Notes under the pieces: generated by a model | The model's input: the letters and a program-made list of their open reading frames with translations, nothing else | What the model was told of the DNA's origin: nothing | Databases searched by the model: none | Part shown: positions 24,261 to 26,773 of the stretch, in pieces | How the letters are laid out: each line of letters begins with the position of its first letter | Numbering within the stretch: position 1 is the stretch's first letter | NCBI RefSeq assembly: GCF_047785965.1 | Contig: NZ_JBLOBF010000014.1 | Location: forward strand, 1 to 26,773 | Origin: Caldisericum exile_A | GTDB taxonomy: Bacteria; Caldisericota; Caldisericia; Caldisericales; Caldisericaceae | Length of the DNA: 26,773 nt | Reading direction: 5' to 3' | Position numbers and translations under genes: made by a program

Positions 24261-24349
24261 GCCTAACACAGCATAAAAGGTTCGTGCCTTATGGCACTCA
24301 CCCAAATTTTTGCTCTGCAAAAACTTCTTTTATGCCGGGACCGTTGTGC
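24261..24349 (+). other. attC3 recombination site and right junction with dfx
   Basis: An 89-bp site: R'' GCCTAAC (24261-24267), inner stem GCATAAAAG (24271-24279) pairing with CTTTTATGC (near 24326-24334), two internal hairpins (GTGCC-TTAT-GGCAC and TTTTTGC-TCT-GCAAAAA), and R' GTTGTGC (24343-24349), whose TTGTGC belongs to dfx. Blocks ATAAAAGG, CCCAAATT and AACTTCTTTTAT are shared with attC1, so the two are related. Crossover is at G24343^T24344. Confidence 0.85.
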
Positions 24350-24681
24350 ACGAAGGAAAAGGTGTTCTTGTTTGCTGTGGGCAGCCAATGGTGCTTATCG
24401 GAGAAAAAGTGAGTGAATCTGAAACAGGACAAGAGAAACATATTCCAGTTGTTGAAAAGTTGGAACATGGTACGCTTATTAAAGTTGGATCAGTTCCACA
24501 TCCTATGGAACAAGATCACTATATTGAGTGGATTGAGGCATTTAAGAAAGATGGAAAAGTTGTAAAGATTATGCTAAAACCAGGCGATAAACCTGAAGCT
24601 CGTATTGGTTGGTCAGCTGACGATCTTATGGAGGTTAGGGCATATTGTAACAAGCACGGTCTTTGGGCGAAGAAATTTTAA
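24344..24681 (+). pseudogene. dfx: Desulfoferrodoxin, 3' fragment (centre II domain)
   Basis: Rest of the split dfx gene. It retains the second pair of centre I cysteines (CCGQPM, C29 and C30 of the restored protein) and all likely ligands of the catalytic centre II: H51, H71 and H77 (VPHPMEQDH), C120 and H123 (YCNKHGLW). An in-frame TTG at 24310 lies in attC3 without a ribosome binding site, and GTG 24346 and ATG 24388 also lack one, so expression of a functional centre II protein is doubtful but not excluded. The ferritin gene follows after 12 bp. Confidence 0.92.
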
Positions 24682-24693
24682 GGAGGCTATATT

Positions 24694-25185
24694 ATGATTA
24701 ATTCAAGACTTCAAGACGCAATAAACGAACAAATAAATAGAGAGTTTTTCTCTGCTTATCTATACTTATCAATGGGACAGTACTTTGAGAGCAAATTCTT
24801 GAGAGGTATTGCTCATTGGTTTTATGTCCAGTATAAAGAGGAGCTAAAGCATGCGGAGAAGTTTATCAGTTTCTTAAATGAGAAGGGCGGAAGGGTAATT
24901 CTAAAAGAGATACCTGCGCCGAAGATTGAGTGGAATGGTGCGCTTGATGTGTTTAACGAAGCATATAACCATGAGAAATTTATTACCTCTTCAATTGAAA
25001 ACATAATGAAGATTGCAGTTGAAGAAAATGACTTTTCAACACAAAATCTTCTTAATTGGTTTTTGGATGAACAAGTTGAAGAGGAGGCTCAAACTCTTGA
25101 AATTGTAAAGAAATTAGAGCTTGTTGGAGAACACGGACAGGCACTTTATATGCTTGATAGGGAACTTGCCCAAAGAGAGGGTTAA
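24694..25185 (+). CDS. ftnA: Ferritin (bacterial non-haem FtnA type)
   Basis: Iron-storage protein forming a 24-subunit shell; oxidises Fe(II) and stores Fe(III). The 163 residues match FtnA. Ferroxidase and neighbouring ligands fall at FtnA positions: E17, E50, H53, E94, Q127, E130. No haem-binding Met of bacterioferritin is evident. AAGGAGG precedes the ATG. It is in the same transcriptional direction as the superoxide reductase and dfx and was probably the last gene of that operon; the cassette block now puts about 5 kb between it and the promoter at 18941, unless a promoter inside the block serves it. Confidence 0.96.
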   Translation: MINSRLQDAINEQINREFFSAYLYLSMGQYFESKFLRGIAHWFYVQYKEELKHAEKFISFLNEKGGRVILKEIPAPKIEWNGALDVFNEAYNHEKFITSSIENIMKIAVEENDFSTQNLLNWFLDEQVEEEAQTLEIVKKLELVGEHGQALYMLDRELAQREG

Positions 25186-25206
25186 ATTAGTTAAATTTTA
25201 CCTTAT

Positions 25207-25236
25207 GCCCCCTATGTAGTAGGGGGTATTTTAATT
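25207..25236 (+). terminator. Rho-independent terminator after ferritin
   Basis: The stem CCCCCTA (25208-25214) / TAGGGGG (25220-25226) has a 5-base loop and is followed by TATTTTAATTT. It lies 22 bp after the ferritin stop and closes the oxygen-defence operon. Confidence 0.88.
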
Positions 25237-25264
25237 TGTGCTAAAATAAGGAAGAGGTGGATAT

Positions 25265-25675
25265 ATGGAGATAATTAACTTGCGTACTTCAAAAAGAGAA
25301 GAGATGTTAGAAATAACCGATCGAGTTCAAGAGATTGTAAAAAATTCAAAAGTTAAAAGCGGTTTATGTGTTGTTTATATTCCCCATACAACGGCTTCAA
25401 TTACAATTAACGAAAATGCAGATCCAAGTGTTAAGAAAGACATTATAAATTACCTATCTAAACTTATTCCTGAAGGTGCTAATTATTCGCATCTTGAAGG
25501 AAATGCAGATGCGCATATAAAGGCGTCTATTATGGGTCAATCACGAACTATCATAGTTGAAAATGGAAGGCTTATTTTAGGAACTTGGCAAGGTATCTTT
25601 TTTGTTGAATTTGATGGCCCAAGGACAAGGGAAGTATTTGTTGAAATTATCCCTAAGATTCCTCAAGATGTTTGA
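25265..25675 (+). CDS. YjbQ-family (UPF0047) protein
   Basis: Small cytoplasmic protein of 136 residues in the YjbQ/UPF0047 family, some members of which show weak thiamine phosphate synthase activity. Family features: VYIPHTTASITINENADPSV, the NYSHLEGNADAHIKASIMGQS block with conserved His residues, and GTWQGIFFVEFDGPR. GAGGTGG lies upstream of the ATG at 25265. Its last 23 bases overlap the 3' end of the convergent creatininase-family gene. The role in the cell is not established. Confidence 0.93.
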   Translation: MEIINLRTSKREEMLEITDRVQEIVKNSKVKSGLCVVYIPHTTASITINENADPSVKKDIINYLSKLIPEGANYSHLEGNADAHIKASIMGQSRTIIVENGRLILGTWQGIFFVEFDGPRTREVFVEIIPKIPQDV

Positions 25676-26360
25676 GCAGTTTAAGCATTACCTCAACTGA
25701 CGCATTGAAGAGTTTTTCTCCTAATTCATAAGAGCCTTCCTGGCTATCATTAATAATTCCTGTTTCAGTTATATATTTCCTTGCTAAATCGTTGGTTACA
25801 TAGTACCTCGGAATTTCTCTTTTTTCCTCTGTTAAAAATTCAGTTTTTACAAGAGACTTGTCAATATACATAATCATAGAGACTTCTCCTCTTCCTGCAT
25901 GCCCTGAATTGTCATATAACTCTTTTAAATCTTCCAAAAGCCACCATGATGCAACCAAAAATTTTGAGTTTGTAAGGGTATTTGCAAGTTCATCAAAAGA
26001 ACACCTCAAAGGTGCAATGTTTCCTCCGTGACCATTTACAAAGAAGAAATTTCTAAAGCCATGTTTATGAAGTGATGTTGTATAATCTTTAAGATAATTT
26101 ACAAGACTTGATGGGCTTATAGAGATTGTCCCCAAAAAATCATATGTTATCGAATGACAATTCCCAACATTGATTGTAGGTCCTACAATTCTATTACTAA
26201 TTTCACCTAATCTTTTTGCAAGGGCTTCAACTGTTATTGTATCTGTTCCTAAGGGAAGCGCATTTGAGTGCTCTTCTATGGCTCCGATTGGGATTATAAT
26301 TGTTTGGCTTGTTTTTAAGTACTCGTTTACTTCATGCATTGTCATCTTCATTAGTTCCAT
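25653..26360 (-). CDS. Creatininase-family amidohydrolase
   Basis: Metal-dependent amidohydrolase of the creatininase/FAPy deformylase (ArfB, MftE) family, 235 residues. The metal-binding opening PIGAIEEHSNALPLGTD (E30, H31, D40) is intact, as are VNGHGGN and HAGRGEVSM, the last a variant of the common HAGExETS. I place the start at ATG 26360, because GGAGG lies six bases ahead; the ATG at 26378 would put the GGAGG inside the coding sequence. It overlaps the preceding zinc-ribbon gene by 29 bases. The substrate is unknown: creatinine breakdown is unlikely without other pathway genes; a role in flavin or peptide maturation is possible but not shown. Confidence 0.88.
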   Translation of the reverse strand: MELMKMTMHEVNEYLKTSQTIIIPIGAIEEHSNALPLGTDTITVEALAKRLGEISNRIVGPTINVGNCHSITYDFLGTISISPSSLVNYLKDYTTSLHKHGFRNFFFVNGHGGNIAPLRCSFDELANTLTNSKFLVASWWLLEDLKELYDNSGHAGRGEVSMIMYIDKSLVKTEFLTEEKREIPRYYVTNDLARKYITETGIINDSQEGSYELGEKLFNASVEVMLKLLKHLEES

Positions 26361-26703
26361 TTTCATCCTCCGATTCATATGCTTTCATTAGTTCTTTTGC
26401 TTCTTTTAAATCTACCCTCATAACGAATACATCAAAATTTCCTGTTGGACCAAGAAATGGGTTTGCACCAATATTATCAATTACTAAACCACCACTTCTC
26501 ATAGGTCCGGGGCGTTTCATCATTGTTTTTATTCCATTTGTTTCCAATAAATTTGATAGCACCTCTGCTTCAAATTGGTTTTCACACGTTTTGAGCAAAA
26601 CCCATTCAAAGTTTTTTTGAATTTCATCGAAATAATATCCGCAGTTAACACAAATTTTTGCGTTATCTTCATTTTGATAACCACAATTAGGACATTCTTT
26701 CAT
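26332..26703 (-). CDS. Zinc-ribbon and DUF2007-like protein
   Basis: Protein of 123 residues. The N-terminal 20 residues form a zinc ribbon (CPNCGYQNEDNAKICVNC, four Cys). Residues about 33-105 match the DUF2007 (putative signal-transducing) pattern: WVLLKTCENQFEAEVLSNLL, a loop with GGLVIDNIGANPF, and VFVMRVDLKEAKELM. The last residues are acidic. A TGGGAGG ribosome binding site lies upstream and it is translationally linked to the creatininase-family gene. The role is unknown. Confidence 0.85.
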   Translation of the reverse strand: MKECPNCGYQNEDNAKICVNCGYYFDEIQKNFEWVLLKTCENQFEAEVLSNLLETNGIKTMMKRPGPMRSGGLVIDNIGANPFLGPTGNFDVFVMRVDLKEAKELMKAYESEDENGTNEDDNA

Positions 26704-26722
26704 TTATGCCTCCCATTGTTAG

Positions 26723-26751
26723 ATTATATTACTGATTTTAAAATATGGAAA
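26723..26751 (-). promoter_or_regulatory. Probable promoter of the zinc-ribbon/creatininase pair
   Basis: On the minus strand a perfect TATAAT (26728-26723) lies 17 bases after a weak TTTCCA (26751-26746) and 20 bp before the ATG. Confidence 0.5.
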
Positions 26752-26773
26752 TTTTTGATAAAATTTGTTAGTT

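Larger units (their letters stand above)
19453..24343 (+). mobile_element. Three integron gene cassettes inserted in dfx
   Basis: A 4891-bp block bounded by G^TT points at both ends. It contains three units, each consisting of a strong Shine-Dalgarno sequence, a plus-strand gene (or gene pair) and an attC at the 3' end: 19453-20107, 20108-21945 and 21946-24343. Removal restores the dfx reading frame exactly. No transposase, integrase, terminal inverted repeat or target duplication is seen, which argues against an IS or ordinary prophage. Integron integrases are known to insert cassettes at low rate into non-attI genomic sites with a GTT core; this looks like a natural case. The integrase must come from elsewhere. 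Confidence 0.88.
21946..24343 (+). mobile_element. Integron cassette 3 (decayed restriction-modification pair)
   Basis: A 2398-bp cassette holding an endonuclease-like gene and an adenine methyltransferase gene that overlap by 19 bp, then attC3. The GTT start at 21945-21964 is complementary over 20 bases, with one mismatch, to 24248-24267 at its end. Both genes carry a disabling change. Confidence 0.85.

Noticed and set aside
19453..24343. Insertion sequence, composite transposon or prophage
   Set aside because: No transposase or phage integrase frame, no terminal inverted repeats around the block as a whole and no target-site duplication; the G^TT junctions and the three internal attC-like sites fit integron cassettes instead.
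19453..24343. Group I/II intron or intein in dfx
   Set aside because: The insert holds four unrelated genes with their own ribosome binding sites, stops at once in the dfx frame, and has no maturase, reverse transcriptase, homing endonuclease or splicing-domain motifs.
19453..24343. CRISPR-like array from the repeated GCCTAAC/GTTAGGC motifs
   Set aside because: The motifs are spaced by whole genes and are inverted pairs, not regularly spaced direct repeats with short spacers.
24188..24412. 74-codon open frame across the poly-A tract, attC3 and the dfx 3' part
   Set aside because: Out of frame with both the methyltransferase C-terminus and dfx, begins in coding sequence, and has no ribosome binding site.
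24310..24681. Desulfoferrodoxin as an intact gene starting at TTG 24310
   Set aside because: Its first eleven codons are attC3 sequence and no ribosome binding site precedes them; the true N-terminus lies at 19398.

Overview
The window comes from an AT-rich bacterial chromosome. The organism is probably a strict or oxygen-sensitive anaerobe: it has a flavodiiron protein, a neelaredoxin-type superoxide reductase, a second desulfoferrodoxin (now split) and a ferritin in one neighbourhood. CoaX, GreA, class II LysRS, RadA and the MEP-pathway genes ispD/ispF mark it as bacterial. The gene mix and base composition would suit a lineage such as Caldisericota, but that placement is a guess.

Layout. 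Positions 1-837 hold the 3' end of a sugar-binding protein gene, closed by a clear terminator. A stretch of about 500 bp without a gene follows. Two sugar ABC permease genes lie on the minus strand (1338-3112) with their own promoter and terminator. Next come two secreted proteins: a phospholipase-D-like protein, and a beta-propeller protein with two C-terminal copper-amine-oxidase-N-type domains. A minus-strand operon (8718 to 6493) encodes a DUF4388 protein, a roadblock protein, an MglA-like small GTPase and uridine kinase. An M18 aminopeptidase and a fuculose-phosphate-aldolase-like gene follow. Then comes a tight plus-strand housekeeping cluster, coaX-dus-greA-lysS-radA-ispD-ispF, whose genes overlap or nearly touch.

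From 17722 onward lies the oxygen-defence region: promoter, flavodiiron protein, second promoter, superoxide reductase, desulfoferrodoxin, ferritin, terminator. The desulfoferrodoxin gene is interrupted after the first base of codon 19 by exactly 4891 bp (19453-24343). The inserted DNA is best read as three integron gene cassettes in a row, each with one transcription-direction gene unit and an attC recombination site at its 3' end. Removing the block between the two G^TT points restores a continuous 130-residue desulfoferrodoxin reading frame with all four rubredoxin-like cysteines. Cassette 1 carries a DUF6512-like membrane protein. Cassette 2, visibly richer in G+C, carries a FAD-dependent oxidoreductase of the phytoene desaturase/retinol saturase type. 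Cassette 3 carries a decayed restriction-modification pair, with a nonsense codon in the endonuclease-like gene and a one-base frameshift in the methyltransferase. No integrase or attI is visible here, so this appears to be cassette insertion at a non-canonical chromosomal site inside an expressed operon, whose promoter would then drive the cassettes. This is the main discovery of the window.

The window ends with a YjbQ-family gene and, convergent to it, a creatininase-family amidohydrolase and a zinc-ribbon/DUF2007-like protein. I saw no tRNA, rRNA, CRISPR array or insertion sequence.
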